Under the pieces are notes generated by a model. The model searched no databases. It had not been told where the DNA came from and was given only the letters and a program-made list of their open reading frames with translations. Position numbers and translations under genes: made by a program. DNA of 64,000 nt from Planobispora rosea (GTDB lineage Bacteria > Actinomycetota > Actinomycetes > Streptosporangiales > Streptosporangiaceae), in contig NZ_BMQP01000001.1 of the NCBI RefSeq assembly GCF_014648175.1, forward strand, positions 248,001-312,000, in the 5' to 3' direction. Below are positions 8,371 to 17,411 of this stretch, piece by piece (the first letter of the stretch is position 1; each line of letters opens with the position of its first letter).

Positions 8371-9267
8371 TCAGGCGCAGGGCTCGAACTGCGGGGCGCT
8401 GGTCGGGGCCGTGAGGCCCTGGGTTCCGGCGAACCACTTGTCGAAGAGCTGCTTGGCGGTGCCGTCCTGGTACATCTTGGTGATGGCCGCGTTGACGGCC
8501 TCGCACGTCTTGGTGTCGCCCTTCTTCAGGCCGACGCCGTACTTCTCGTCGGTGAACGGCTGACCGAGGATCTTGAAGCCTCCGCCGGCCCCGGCGGCCT
8601 GCTTGGCGAAGCCGGCCAGGATCAGGTCATCGGTCGTCACCGCGTCGAGGTTGTTGCCGCTGAGCTTCTGCACGCAGTCGGAGTAGTTCGCGGCGCCGAC
8701 GAGCTTGGCGTCCAGGTCGAGCTCGCCGTCCGGCGGCGGGTCGGTGATCCGCTTGTAGGAGTTGGACCCGGCGGCCTGGCAGATGCGCTTGCCCGCCAGG
8801 TCCTGCGGCTTGGTGATCGCGGTGTCGTCGGCGCGGACCATGACGTCCTGGTGGGCCACGATGTACGGCCCGCCGAAGGTCACCTTCTGCTTGCGGCTGT
8901 CGGTGATCGAGTAGGTCGCGAAGATGATGTCCACGGTGCCGTTGGCGAGGAAGGCCTCGCGGTTGGACGACGCGGACTCCTTCCACTCGATCTGCACGTC
9001 GGCGCCGCCCGCGAGCTCCTTGATGACGTATTTGGCGACGTCGACGTCGAAGCCCTCGGGCTCGGCGCCCGTCTTCAGGCCCAGGCTCGGCTGGTCCCAC
9101 TTGGTGCCGACGATCAGTTTCTTGGCGCCCTTGGCCTTGTCGACGACCGTGGTGTAGGCGGCGGTGTCACCGCCGCCACCGCCGCCGTCGTCCCCGCCAC
9201 AGGCCGCCAGGCCCAGGGTGAGGGCGCTCGCGGTGGCGAGCGCCACACCGATACGCGTTACTCGCAT
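8371..9267 (-). CDS. gluB: glutamate-binding lipoprotein GluB
   Basis: Extracytoplasmic solute-binding protein delivering substrate to GluCD. The chosen ATG at 9267 has AGAGGA eight bases upstream; an in-frame ATG at 9288 lacks a good site. The N-terminus is a lipoprotein signal with lipobox GLAAC (Cys23), then a Gly-rich linker and a family 3 binding fold (GFDVDVAKYV, AFLANGTVDIIFATYSIT). 298 residues, standard for the family. Confidence 0.92.
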   Translation of the reverse strand: MRVTRIGVALATASALTLGLAACGGDDGGGGGGDTAAYTTVVDKAKGAKKLIVGTKWDQPSLGLKTGAEPEGFDVDVAKYVIKELAGGADVQIEWKESASSNREAFLANGTVDIIFATYSITDSRKQKVTFGGPYIVAHQDVMVRADDTAITKPQDLAGKRICQAAGSNSYKRITDPPPDGELDLDAKLVGAANYSDCVQKLSGNNLDAVTTDDLILAGFAKQAAGAGGGFKILGQPFTDEKYGVGLKKGDTKTCEAVNAAITKMYQDGTAKQLFDKWFAGTQGLTAPTSAPQFEPCA

Positions 9268-9314
9268 CTGTTCTGTCCTCTTCTTCATCTGGGGTGACCA
9301 GCCGGCCGAAAGGG

Positions 9315-10070
9315 TCAGTGCGTAAGGATCTTGGAGAGGAAGTCCTTGGCCCGGTCGGTCCGGGCGTTGGTGAAGAACTCGTCGGGAGTGTTCTCCTCCA
9401 CGATCTGCCCGTCCGCCATGAAGACCACACGGTTGGCGGCCCGCCGGGCGAATCCCATCTCGTGGGTGACGACCATCATGGTCATGCCGTCACGGGCGAG
9501 TCCGATCATGACGTCGAGCACCTCCTGGACCATCTCCGGGTCCAGGGCGGAGGTCGGCTCGTCGAAAAGGATCATCTTGGGGTCCATGGCCAGTGCGCGG
9601 GCGATGGCCACCCGCTGCTGCTGGCCGCCGGAGAGCTGCGCCGGGTACTTCGCCGCCTGGGCGCCGATGCCGACCCGCTCCAGCAACTCCATGCCGCGCC
9701 GCTCGGCCTGGGCCTTGTCGACGCCCCGGACCTTGATCGGCCCGAGCGTGACGTTCTCCAGGATCGTCTTGTGCGCGAACAGGTTGAAGGACTGGAACAC
9801 CATCCCGACCTCGGATCTCAACCTGGCCAGCGCCTTGCCCTCCTTGGGGAGCGGCAGGCCGTCGAATGTGATCGTCCCGCTGTCGATGGTCTCCAGCCGG
9901 TTGATCGCCCTGCAGAGGGTCGACTTGCCTCCCCCCGACGGGCCGATGACGACCAGCACCTCGCCGCGCGCGATCGTCAGGTTGATGTCGCGCAGCACGT
10001 GGAGGCTGCCGAAGTGCTTGTTGACGTCGTCCAGCACGACGAGAGGAGTCGAGTCCAAGGTCTCCTTCAT
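9315..10070 (-). CDS. gluA: glutamate ABC transporter ATP-binding protein GluA
   Basis: ATPase of the importer, 251 residues. Walker A GPSGGGKST is at 43-51, the signature LSGGQ at 146-150, Walker B MILFDEP at 166-172 and the switch His in VTHEMGFARRAANRV follows. It is the first gene of the leftward gluABCD operon. No Shine-Dalgarno precedes the ATG; TACGTT sits seven bases upstream and could be a -10 element, so a leaderless message is possible. Confidence 0.95.
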   Translation of the reverse strand: MKETLDSTPLVVLDDVNKHFGSLHVLRDINLTIARGEVLVVIGPSGGGKSTLCRAINRLETIDSGTITFDGLPLPKEGKALARLRSEVGMVFQSFNLFAHKTILENVTLGPIKVRGVDKAQAERRGMELLERVGIGAQAAKYPAQLSGGQQQRVAIARALAMDPKMILFDEPTSALDPEMVQEVLDVMIGLARDGMTMMVVTHEMGFARRAANRVVFMADGQIVEENTPDEFFTNARTDRAKDFLSKILTH

Positions 10071-10389
10071 AGATCACAACGTAGTTCTGTAGAGGGCAAG
10101 TCGTGCTAACCCTGTGGTACCGATCCGATCACGGGCGGCCAACGGCTGGGTCATCCACGTTTCGATCGGGGGAGCGGGGCGGCTTGCCATCACGAAAAAT
10201 TCTCTAAGTATGGATATTTCATGAATCATCCCTGGTGGCGTGGGGAACCGGCCCGACGGGTCATATGTGACGCGGCCCTCCACCGGCTCCTCGTCGGCTC
10301 CCCGCCGGCGCTCCGGACCGGTCGCGCTCCGTGCGCTCCGCGAGAGCCGTACCCGGAAGTCGGCGGAGCGCCTACCCTTGTTCGTTGAG
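10071..10389. promoter_or_regulatory. gluA-miaB divergent intergenic region
   Basis: No gene was recognised in these 319 bp. An AT-rich patch around 10190-10225 stands out from the surrounding GC-rich DNA and is the likeliest place for promoter or operator elements. TACGTT close before gluA and TACCCT close before miaB are candidate -10 hexamers; neither gene has a clear ribosome-binding site. Confidence 0.4.
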
Positions 10390-11913
10390 ATGACTGTCAC
10401 CGTGGAGAGCGCCCGCACGTACGAGGTTCGTACCTACGGGTGCCAGATGAACGTGCACGACTCCGAGCGCCTGTCGGGCCTGCTGGAGGAGGCGGGCTAC
10501 GTCCCGGCCGCGGCCGGGGAGACGGCCGACGTGGTCGTGTTCAACACCTGCGCCGTCCGGGAGAACGCCGACAACCGCCTCTACGGCAACCTCGGCCACC
10601 TGCGCCCGGCGAAGGTGAGCAACCCCGGCATGCAGATCGCCGTGGGCGGCTGCCTCGCGCAGAAGGACCAGGGCGAGATCGTCCGCAGGGCGCCCTGGGT
10701 CGACGTGGTGTTCGGCACGCACAACATCGGCTCGCTGCCGGTCCTCCTGGAGCGCGCCCGGATCGCGCAGGAGGCCCAGGTCGAGATCAGGGAGTCCCTG
10801 GAGACCTTCCCCAGCACGCTGCCGACCAAGCGCGAGTCCGCCTACGCCGCGTGGGTGTCGATCTCGGTCGGGTGCAACAACACCTGCACCTTCTGCATCG
10901 TGCCGTCGCTGCGCGGCAAGGAGAAGGACCGCCGCCCCGGCGACATCCTGAACGAGGTACGGACCCTGGTCGGCCAGGGCGTCCTGGAGATCACCCTGCT
11001 CGGGCAGAACGTCAACACCTACGGCGTCGAGTTCGGCGACCGGCTCGCCTTCGGCAAGCTCCTGCGGGCCTGCGGCGAGATCGACGGCCTGGAGCGCGTG
11101 CGCTTCACCAGCCCGCACCCGGCGGCGTTCACCGACGACGTCATCGCGGCCATGGCCGAGACGCCCAACGTGATGCACCAGCTCCACATGCCGCTGCAGT
11201 CCGGCTCCGACCGGATCCTCAAGGCCATGCGCCGCTCCTACCGGGCCGAGCGCTACCTGGGCATCATCGAGCGGGTCCGCGCGGCCATGCCCGACGCGGC
11301 GATCTCCACCGACATCATCGTGGGCTTCCCCGGCGAGACCGAGGAGGACTTCCAGGGCACGCTGGACGTGGTGCGCGAGTCGCGTTTCGCCAACGCCTTC
11401 ACCTTCCAGTACTCCATCCGCCCCGGCACGCCCGCCGCCACGATGGACGGCCAGATCCCCAAGGAGGTCGTGCAGGAGCGCTACGAGCGGCTCGTCGCCC
11501 TGCAGAACGAGATCTCCTGGGAGGAGAACAAGAAGCAGGTGGGCCGGGTCCTGGAGGTGCTGGTGGCCGAGGGCGAGGGCCGCAAGGACGAGGCGACCCA
11601 CCGCCTGTCGGGCCGCGCCCCCGACAACCGCCTGGTGCACTTCTCGCCGGGTCCGGACAACGACGGGGACGGGCAGCCGCGCCCCGGCGACATGGTGACC
11701 GTGGAGGTCACCTACGCCGCCCCGCACCACCTGGTCGCCGACGGCCCCGTGCTCAAGCTGCGCCGCACCCGCGCGGGCGACGCCTGGCAGGCCCGCCAGG
11801 ACGCGCCGGCCGGCGGCGCGGGCACGCCGGGCGTCATGCTCGGCATGCCGTCGATCGGCCGTCCGGCCGCTCCCGCGCGGCAGGAGGCGCCGGGCTGCTC
11901 CACCTGCCCCTGA
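10390..11913 (+). CDS. miaB: tRNA-2-methylthio-N6-dimethylallyladenosine synthase MiaB
   Basis: Radical-SAM methylthiotransferase modifying i6A37 in tRNA. The N-terminal UPF0004 domain has its cluster cysteines (Cys18 in YGCQMN, the Cys of FNTCAVR and the one in GGCLAQ), the radical-SAM core has [12 protein letters not shown] with the CxxxCxxC motif, and a TRAM domain follows. The ATG at 10390 matches the family N-terminus; the frame remains open 150 bases upstream with non-homologous sequence. 507 residues. A C-terminal Cys-containing tail (CSTCP) ends the protein. Confidence 0.95.
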   Translation: MTVTVESARTYEVRTYGCQMNVHDSERLSGLLEEAGYVPAAAGETADVVVFNTCAVRENADNRLYGNLGHLRPAKVSNPGMQIAVGGCLAQKDQGEIVRRAPWVDVVFGTHNIGSLPVLLERARIAQEAQVEIRESLETFPSTLPTKRESAYAAWVSISVGCNNTCTFCIVPSLRGKEKDRRPGDILNEVRTLVGQGVLEITLLGQNVNTYGVEFGDRLAFGKLLRACGEIDGLERVRFTSPHPAAFTDDVIAAMAETPNVMHQLHMPLQSGSDRILKAMRRSYRAERYLGIIERVRAAMPDAAISTDIIVGFPGETEEDFQGTLDVVRESRFANAFTFQYSIRPGTPAATMDGQIPKEVVQERYERLVALQNEISWEENKKQVGRVLEVLVAEGEGRKDEATHRLSGRAPDNRLVHFSPGPDNDGDGQPRPGDMVTVEVTYAAPHHLVADGPVLKLRRTRAGDAWQARQDAPAGGAGTPGVMLGMPSIGRPAAPARQEAPGCSTCP

Positions 11914-11923
11914 CCGGTCCCGC

Positions 11924-12562
11924 TCAGCGGTTCGCCAGCTCGCCGAGTACGGCGTAGCAGTAGGGCCGCCGGAAGTCGTCGAAGGTCGCGCACGGGTCGG
12001 GCATCCGGGGAGCCTGCCGGGGGCCCGGGCCCGGGCCCGGGACCGGAGCCGGGTTCGGTGCCGGGTTCGGGTCCGGGTCCGGAGGTTGCGGCGCCGGGCG
12101 CGGTCGCGGGGCGGGCGCCCGCGATGCCTGGGACCTCCCGTCCCCGCGCCCGCCCGTCATGACGGGGCCGGGTACGGCACGTCCGTCCTCCGGTGCGGCA
12201 CGCCCGTCCTCCGGGACGGCGCGTGCGTGCGGCAGGACGGCGGGGCCGGACGGCGGCAGCGGGCCCGGGGCGAGGACGCGCCCGAGCGGGTCGCGGACCG
12301 GTGACGTGGACGCGGAAGGGGAGGCGGACCCTGCGGCGGGCTCGGCGGAGACCGGTCCCGGGACGGGGGAGATCCAGGACGACTCCCGGTGGCCGGGCGG
12401 ATTGCCGGGGAGTATTCCGCCGGGCGCGCCGTTTCCGGAGGAGGAGTCGGAGGCGGTGCTCGCCATGATGAATGCGCCGATTCCGGCGACGCCGACGGCG
12501 GACATGGCGCTGATCAGGACATACGCCCGTGAAATTCTATTCGGCGCTTTAAAGCGTGACAA
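11924..12562 (-). CDS. proline-rich membrane-anchored or secreted protein, unknown function
   Basis: A 212-residue protein with a basic start, one hydrophobic helix (about 14-34, YVLISAMSAVGVAGIGAFIM), a long Pro/Ala/Gly/Arg-rich linker with dipeptide PxP repeats, and a short C-terminal module DPCATFDDFRRPYCYAVLGE with two cysteines. The TTG start at 12562 is preferred because AAGGG lies about eight bases upstream and no other start in frame has one. It converges on miaB with 10 bases between the stops. The family is not recognised. Confidence 0.6.
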   Translation of the reverse strand: MSRFKAPNRISRAYVLISAMSAVGVAGIGAFIMASTASDSSSGNGAPGGILPGNPPGHRESSWISPVPGPVSAEPAAGSASPSASTSPVRDPLGRVLAPGPLPPSGPAVLPHARAVPEDGRAAPEDGRAVPGPVMTGGRGDGRSQASRAPAPRPRPAPQPPDPDPNPAPNPAPVPGPGPGPRQAPRMPDPCATFDDFRRPYCYAVLGELANR

Positions 12563-12731
12563 TTCATAATCCCTTGTGATTATCGCGCGGGCATTTTCCT
12601 GTTCTCGCCAGTGTGGTTCGACGTCCCGGGAAGCGGTGGAGATTTCCCGTGAAAAGCCGGGGAGACGGTGGTGGCCGATGATGGCCGGCGGTGCCGGGGA
12701 GACGTGGGGCGGACTCGGTTAGGCTGGCGGC

Positions 12732-13406
12732 GTGATCGTCGCCGCGGCCGTGTGCCCGCATCCTCCGCTGCTGTTGCCCGAGGTGGCCGGTGCCGCCGCG
12801 GTCGAGCTCGACGGGCTCAGGGCGGCCTGCGCCGCCGCGGTCGGGAGGCTGGGGGCGGCGGAGCCCGAGGCGATCGTGGTGGTCGGCGGGGCGGAGACGG
12901 CCGGAACCTACGGGCCGGACGCGGCGGGCAGCCTCGCGCCGTGGGGCGTGGACGCCCGCGCCGGAACCGGCGAGCCCGTCCTGCCGCTCTCCCTCACCGT
13001 CGGCCGCCGGCTCGTCGAGACCGGCGGCCTGGCCGCCTCCGGGTTCCACGCGGTGCCGTTCGACGCCTCCCCCGCGGAGTGCGCGGCCCTGGGAGCGAAC
13101 CTGGCGGCCGGGACCGGGCGGGTGGCGCTGCTCGTCATGGCGGACGGCTCCGCCTGCCTGACCGAGAAGGCCCCGGGCTACCTCGACCCCCGCGCCGAGC
13201 CGTACAACGCCGCGATCGTCGGCGCGCTCGCCCGGGGCGAGGCTCCCGGGCTCGACCCCGCGGAGGCGGCCGAGCTCCGGGTCGCGGGCCGGGCCGCGCT
13301 GGGGGTCCTCGCCGGGATCGCAGGCCCGTTCGGCGGCGAGGTCCTCTACGACGACGCCCCCTACGGGGTGGGGTACTTCGTGGCCTGCTGGAGCCCCGCC
13401 GGGTAG
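12732..13406 (+). CDS. class III extradiol dioxygenase (LigB/MEMO)-like protein
   Basis: A 224-residue protein beginning IVAAAVCPHPPLLLPEV, the start typical of actinobacterial proteins with a LigB-like fold found near miaB/miaA. The His-Pro-His-like start and ADGSACLTEKAPGYLDPRAEPYNAAIVGAL are characteristic; the last part matches the metal-site region of the family. A true dioxygenase activity has not been shown for this clade to my knowledge, and a ligand-binding or redox role is equally possible. Start GTG at 12732. Confidence 0.7.
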   Translation: MIVAAAVCPHPPLLLPEVAGAAAVELDGLRAACAAAVGRLGAAEPEAIVVVGGAETAGTYGPDAAGSLAPWGVDARAGTGEPVLPLSLTVGRRLVETGGLAASGFHAVPFDASPAECAALGANLAAGTGRVALLVMADGSACLTEKAPGYLDPRAEPYNAAIVGALARGEAPGLDPAEAAELRVAGRAALGVLAGIAGPFGGEVLYDDAPYGVGYFVACWSPAG

Positions 13407-13458
13407 TCCTCGACGGCCCTCCGCGCCCCGCCACGGGGTCCCCGGAGCCGGGGAGACC

Positions 13459-14382
13459 TCAGGCGCGTCTCGGGACGGGGACGCGCGCCAGATCCTGGGC
13501 CAGGACGATGTCGCCGTCGAAGAACCGCCCGGCCTCCTCGACGAAGCGGGGCTCGTCGCCGATGCCGTACCGCTCGGAGATGTGGGTCAGCACCAGGCGG
13601 CGGGCCCCCGACTCGGCCGCGACCCGGCCCGCGTGGGCGGCGGTCAGGTGCCCGTAGTCCATGGCCAGGGACGTCTCCTCGGCCAGGAACGTGGACTCGA
13701 TCACCAGCAGGTCCACTCCCTCGGCGAGCGCGAACACCCCGTCGCAGAGCCGGGTGTCCATGATGAACGCGGCGCTCTGGCCGGGGCGGGGCTCGCTGCA
13801 CTCCTCCAGCCGTACGGTGGACCCGTCCGGCGCCGTCACCGTTCCGGCGCGCTGGAGCTCGCCGACGAGCGGGCCCGCGATCCCGCGTTCCCGCAGCCGC
13901 TCGGGGAGCATCCGGCGGCCGTCGGGCTCGTCGAGGCGGTAGCCGTACGCCTCGACGGGGTGGGAGAGCGGGCGGGCGGTGAGGGTCACCGGGCCCGCGT
14001 CGAAGGTCGCGACCTCGCCGGAGACCGGACGTTCGGCGATGACCCGGGTGTCGGCGAAGGCGGAGGCGTGCCGCAGGCGGCGCCAGAAGGTCTCACCGCT
14101 CGCCGGATAGGCGGCCTGGACGGGATGGGCGACGCCGTCCCTGGCGATGCGCTGGACGATGCCGGGGACGCCGAGGCAGTGGTCGCCGTGGAAGTGGGTG
14201 ACGCAGATCCAGGTGATGTCGTGCGAGCCGACGCCCGCCCTCGTCATCTGACGCTGGGTGCCCTCACCCGGGTCGAACAGGAAGCCCTGACCATCCCATA
14301 GCAGGAGATATCCATTGTGGTTACGGTGACGGGTAGGGACCGCGCTGGAGGTGCCGAGGACGACGAGCTCACGAAGGGACAC
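13459..14382 (-). CDS. rnz: ribonuclease Z
   Basis: Zinc-dependent endonuclease that removes tRNA 3' trailers. The metallo-beta-lactamase signature THFHGDH is at 62-68, followed by the later metal-ligand motifs (Asp in FIMDTR, His in LTHISERYG). The GTG start at 14382 gives [20 protein letters not shown], which is the family N-terminus; 307 residues is normal. The start is only seven bases from the divergent methyltransferase start, so its promoter must lie inside that gene. Confidence 0.9.
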   Translation of the reverse strand: MSLRELVVLGTSSAVPTRHRNHNGYLLLWDGQGFLFDPGEGTQRQMTRAGVGSHDITWICVTHFHGDHCLGVPGIVQRIARDGVAHPVQAAYPASGETFWRRLRHASAFADTRVIAERPVSGEVATFDAGPVTLTARPLSHPVEAYGYRLDEPDGRRMLPERLRERGIAGPLVGELQRAGTVTAPDGSTVRLEECSEPRPGQSAAFIMDTRLCDGVFALAEGVDLLVIESTFLAEETSLAMDYGHLTAAHAGRVAAESGARRLVLTHISERYGIGDEPRFVEEAGRFFDGDIVLAQDLARVPVPRRA

Positions 14383-14389
14383 AGGGCCA

Positions 14390-14917
14390 ATGGTAGGAAC
14401 CGTGGCGTTCGGGAGCCTCGCGACACCCCTGGGGGAGATGACGGTCGCCGTCACCGAGGAGGGCGTGGCCGGCACGGGCTGGGGCGGCCGGCGGTGGCTG
14501 GCCGGGCGGCTGCTGGACGGGCTCGGGCTGGCCGAGGTGGACGATCCGGGGCGTACGGCTCCGGCGCTGGGCGAGCTCGCGGACTACTACGCCGAGCGGC
14601 TGAAGGCCTTCACCGTCCCGGTGGACTGGCGGCTGACCACGTCCGCGCAGCGCGCGGTGCTGGGCACGCTGTACGAGACGGTCCCCTACGGCCAGGTGGT
14701 GACCTACGGCGAGCTCGCCGCCCGGAGCGGGACCGGGATCCCCGCGCGGGCCATCGGCTCGATCATGGGAGCCAACCCGATCCCGGTCATCGTCCCCTGC
14801 CACCGGGTGGTGGCGGCGAGCGGCCTGGGCGGGTTCAGCGGGGGAGAGGGCGTCGAGTCCAAGCGGTGGCTGCTGACCCTGGAGGGCTACCTGCAGCCCA
14901 TGCTCGACTGGAGCTGA
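14390..14917 (+). CDS. ogt: methylated-DNA--protein-cysteine methyltransferase
   Basis: Suicide repair enzyme that moves the alkyl group from O6-alkylguanine to its own Cys137 in the motif [10 protein letters not shown]. The helix-turn-helix DNA-binding segment ([30 protein letters not shown]) precedes it. 175 residues from the ATG at 14390; GTG at 14402 is an alternative. It is divergent from rnz and followed 26 bases later by miaA, so these two may be one transcript. Confidence 0.9.
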   Translation: MVGTVAFGSLATPLGEMTVAVTEEGVAGTGWGGRRWLAGRLLDGLGLAEVDDPGRTAPALGELADYYAERLKAFTVPVDWRLTTSAQRAVLGTLYETVPYGQVVTYGELAARSGTGIPARAIGSIMGANPIPVIVPCHRVVAASGLGGFSGGEGVESKRWLLTLEGYLQPMLDWS

Positions 14918-14943
14918 CCTCCCCGGCTGGGACACTTGTCTGC

Positions 14944-15873
14944 GTGCCTCAGCTACCCGTCATCGCCGTCGTCGGCCCCACCGCGGCCGGAAAGTCCGAC
15001 CTGGCCGTCGACCTCGCCCTCCGGCTGGGGGGAGAGGTCGTCAACACCGACTCCATGCAGCTGTACCGGGGGATGGACATCGGGACGGCGAAGCTGTCGA
15101 TGGAGGAGCGGCGCGGGGTCCCGCACCACCTGATGGACATCTGGGACGTGCGCACGACCGCGAGCGTGGCGGAGTACCAGGCGCTGGTCCGGCCGCTCAT
15201 GGACGACATGCTGGCCCGGGGGGTGGTGCCGGTCCTGGTCGGCGGGTCCGGGCTCTACGTGCGGGCCGCGCTCGACCGGCTGGAGTTCCCCGGCACCGAG
15301 CCGGAGATCCGCGCCCGGCTGGAGGCCGAGCTGGAGCGGGCCGGACCGGCCCCGCTGTACGGGCGGCTCCGGGAGCTGGACCCGGAGGCGGCCCGGGTGA
15401 TCCTGCCGAGCAACGGCCGCAGGATCGTGCGCGCGCTGGAGGTCATCGAGCTGTCCGGGCGGCCGTTCTCCGCCACGATGCCGTCCTACGACGCGGTCTA
15501 CGACAGCGTGCAACTGGGCGTCGAGGTGCCCAGGGAGGTGCTGGACGAGCGGGTCGCGCTCCGGGTGGAGCGGATGTGGGCGGCCGGGCTGGTGGACGAG
15601 GTGCGCACGCTCATGGGACAGGGCCTGGCCGAGGGCCGTACGGCCGGCCGCGCGCTCGGCTACGCCCAGGTGATGCGCTTCCTGACCGGGGAGTGGACCG
15701 AGGAGCACGCCAAGCAGGAGACGATCCGCGCGACGCGCAGGTTCGTCCGCCGCCAGGAGTCCTGGTTCCGCCGCGATCCCCGCGTCGTCTGGCTCCCCCA
15801 GCAGGCCCCGGACCTCCTGGACCGGGCGCTCGCCGAGATCCTCGACCGCTCGCCGGGCACTCGGGGGCGTTAG
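14944..15873 (+). CDS. miaA: tRNA dimethylallyltransferase MiaA
   Basis: Adds the dimethylallyl group to A37 of tRNAs, the substrate then used by MiaB encoded 3 kb upstream. P-loop GPTAAGKS at 11-18, DSMQLYRGMDIGTAK near 40, GGSGLYVRAA, and the tRNA-binding RRFVRRQESWFRRD near the end are all present. The GTG at 14944 is the only start that gives the family N-terminus; no strong Shine-Dalgarno is seen. 309 residues. Confidence 0.95.
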   Translation: MPQLPVIAVVGPTAAGKSDLAVDLALRLGGEVVNTDSMQLYRGMDIGTAKLSMEERRGVPHHLMDIWDVRTTASVAEYQALVRPLMDDMLARGVVPVLVGGSGLYVRAALDRLEFPGTEPEIRARLEAELERAGPAPLYGRLRELDPEAARVILPSNGRRIVRALEVIELSGRPFSATMPSYDAVYDSVQLGVEVPREVLDERVALRVERMWAAGLVDEVRTLMGQGLAEGRTAGRALGYAQVMRFLTGEWTEEHAKQETIRATRRFVRRQESWFRRDPRVVWLPQQAPDLLDRALAEILDRSPGTRGR

Positions 15874-15968
15874 CCGGCCGCGGCCCGCGTCGCCGGGCGG
15901 GACGATCTTCGTGGTGCGGGCCGCGCTAGGATGCCCCGGTTTCCTGAAAGCAGCCCGGAAAGTCTCTG

Positions 15969-17387
15969 ATGCGTAAAGCGACGTTCTTCTGGTCGGCGGC
16001 GGTGCTGCTGTCGTTGTGGGAACTGTTCGGCGAGCCCGTGTTCGCCGAAGTGACGACGGTCGTCTGCACCAGCGGCGCGCCACTGGAGATGCCGCCGCCC
16101 GGTCCACTGGCCGAGGCGGCGGAATTCCTCGGCGACCGGCTCACCCTGCTCGAGCCCGTACTGCTGGCGATGGCCGCCTCCTGGGCGATCCGGTCGCGGG
16201 TGCGGCCCGGCGCCGCCATGCCGGGCCGGGCGCTCGCCACGTCTCCCGCCGTGCTGGGGCTGGCGGTCGCCCTGCTCCCCACCGCGCTGGCCGAGGCCGA
16301 GGACCGGCTGTCGCCCGAGCCGCCCTTCTGGTGGCGGGAGTGCCTGGAAGCCCAGCTGCCGTCGCCGTCCTACGCGGTGCCGCGCCTGCTGCTGGCCTGG
16401 CTGCTCTCCCCCGCCGCCATGGTCGTGCTGGCCGGGATCGCGGGTGCGGGGATCCGGCCACGCCTGACCGACCTGCGCAACGCCGGGACGGCGGCGGTGG
16501 CGATCGTGCTGGCCGCGTTGCTGCCCGGCGCGCTGGCCGGCCTGCCGGACAACGCCGACGGCACCCCGCGCTATGCGGTGGTCGGCGGGTGGGACAGGCC
16601 GTACGTGCTCGACCTGGAGTCCGGGGAGCCGGTGAGCCGGCTGCCCGGGGCGACCCGCACCTACGCCCGGTACGACCTCGTCGTCCGTGACACGGAGCCC
16701 GGTCACTACGTGGCGGCGCTCACCAGCCCGACGGGCCGCTACTTCCGCCTCTACCGGCTGACCATGGGGCCCGACGGCCGGGTCACGGTCGGCGAGCGGC
16801 TCACCCCCACGCTTGAGGGCACGGTCAACGGCCTGGCCGTCTCGTCCGAGGGCCGCATCGCCTACAGCCGGATGACGGACGGGGACGACTACGTGGGCAC
16901 CCTGGAGCGCGAGTGGCCGGCCGGCGGCCACGGCCTCCAGTGGCTGGACGCCCGGACCCTCGCCCTGCCCGGGCACAGCGTTCCGGTGAAGACCCTGGCT
17001 GCTCTCGACGTCGGCACCGGTGAGATCCGGAACGTGGCCGCCCCGGCCGAGCACGAGTTCACCCGTCCGCTCCTGGTCCTCCCGGACGGACGGCAACTCC
17101 GTGCGCTCGGCTGGCCGACCCGCACGCTCGTCCTGCACGAGGGGACGCGGCTGGTCAGGAAGGTCCTCGCGCTGGACTGCGGCCACATCGAGTCGCTGGC
17201 GCTCGCCCCGACCGGCCGCCACCTGCTGGTCGGCGTCGACCGGGAGGCCGAGGAGATGGACAGGACGCCCCTGGCCGGACTGCCGCCGTGCGGCGGCGCC
17301 GCCTCCCAGCTGCTGCGTCTCGATCTCGAATCGGGCGACGCCCGGGTCGTTCCCGGTGAGCAGGAGCCCTGGGTCCAGGCCTGGTGA
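15969..17387 (+). CDS. membrane protein with extracytoplasmic propeller-like domain, unknown function
   Basis: A 472-residue protein. It starts with a hydrophobic segment (FFWSAAVLLSLWELFG), followed by further helices up to about residue 200 (LLEPVLLAMAASW, AVLGLAVALLPTAL, LLLAWLLSPAAMVVLAGIAG, AVAIVLAALLPGAL). The C-terminal ~270 residues contain blade-like repeats of the type RYAVVGGWDRPYVLDLESGE, TGRYFRLYRLTMGPDGRV and EGRIAYSRM. This suggests a sensor-like beta-propeller outside the membrane. It lies between miaA and dapF, 24 bases ahead of dapF. Family not recognised. Confidence 0.65.
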   Translation: MRKATFFWSAAVLLSLWELFGEPVFAEVTTVVCTSGAPLEMPPPGPLAEAAEFLGDRLTLLEPVLLAMAASWAIRSRVRPGAAMPGRALATSPAVLGLAVALLPTALAEAEDRLSPEPPFWWRECLEAQLPSPSYAVPRLLLAWLLSPAAMVVLAGIAGAGIRPRLTDLRNAGTAAVAIVLAALLPGALAGLPDNADGTPRYAVVGGWDRPYVLDLESGEPVSRLPGATRTYARYDLVVRDTEPGHYVAALTSPTGRYFRLYRLTMGPDGRVTVGERLTPTLEGTVNGLAVSSEGRIAYSRMTDGDDYVGTLEREWPAGGHGLQWLDARTLALPGHSVPVKTLAALDVGTGEIRNVAAPAEHEFTRPLLVLPDGRQLRALGWPTRTLVLHEGTRLVRKVLALDCGHIESLALAPTGRHLLVGVDREAEEMDRTPLAGLPPCGGAASQLLRLDLESGDARVVPGEQEPWVQAW

Positions 17388-17411
17388 CCGCTCCCCAATA
17401 GAGTTGAGGGC

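Noticed and set aside
10240..10389. N-terminal extension of MiaB
   Set aside because: The frame is open, but the sequence shares nothing with MiaB and is Ser/Arg-rich; family homology begins at 10390.
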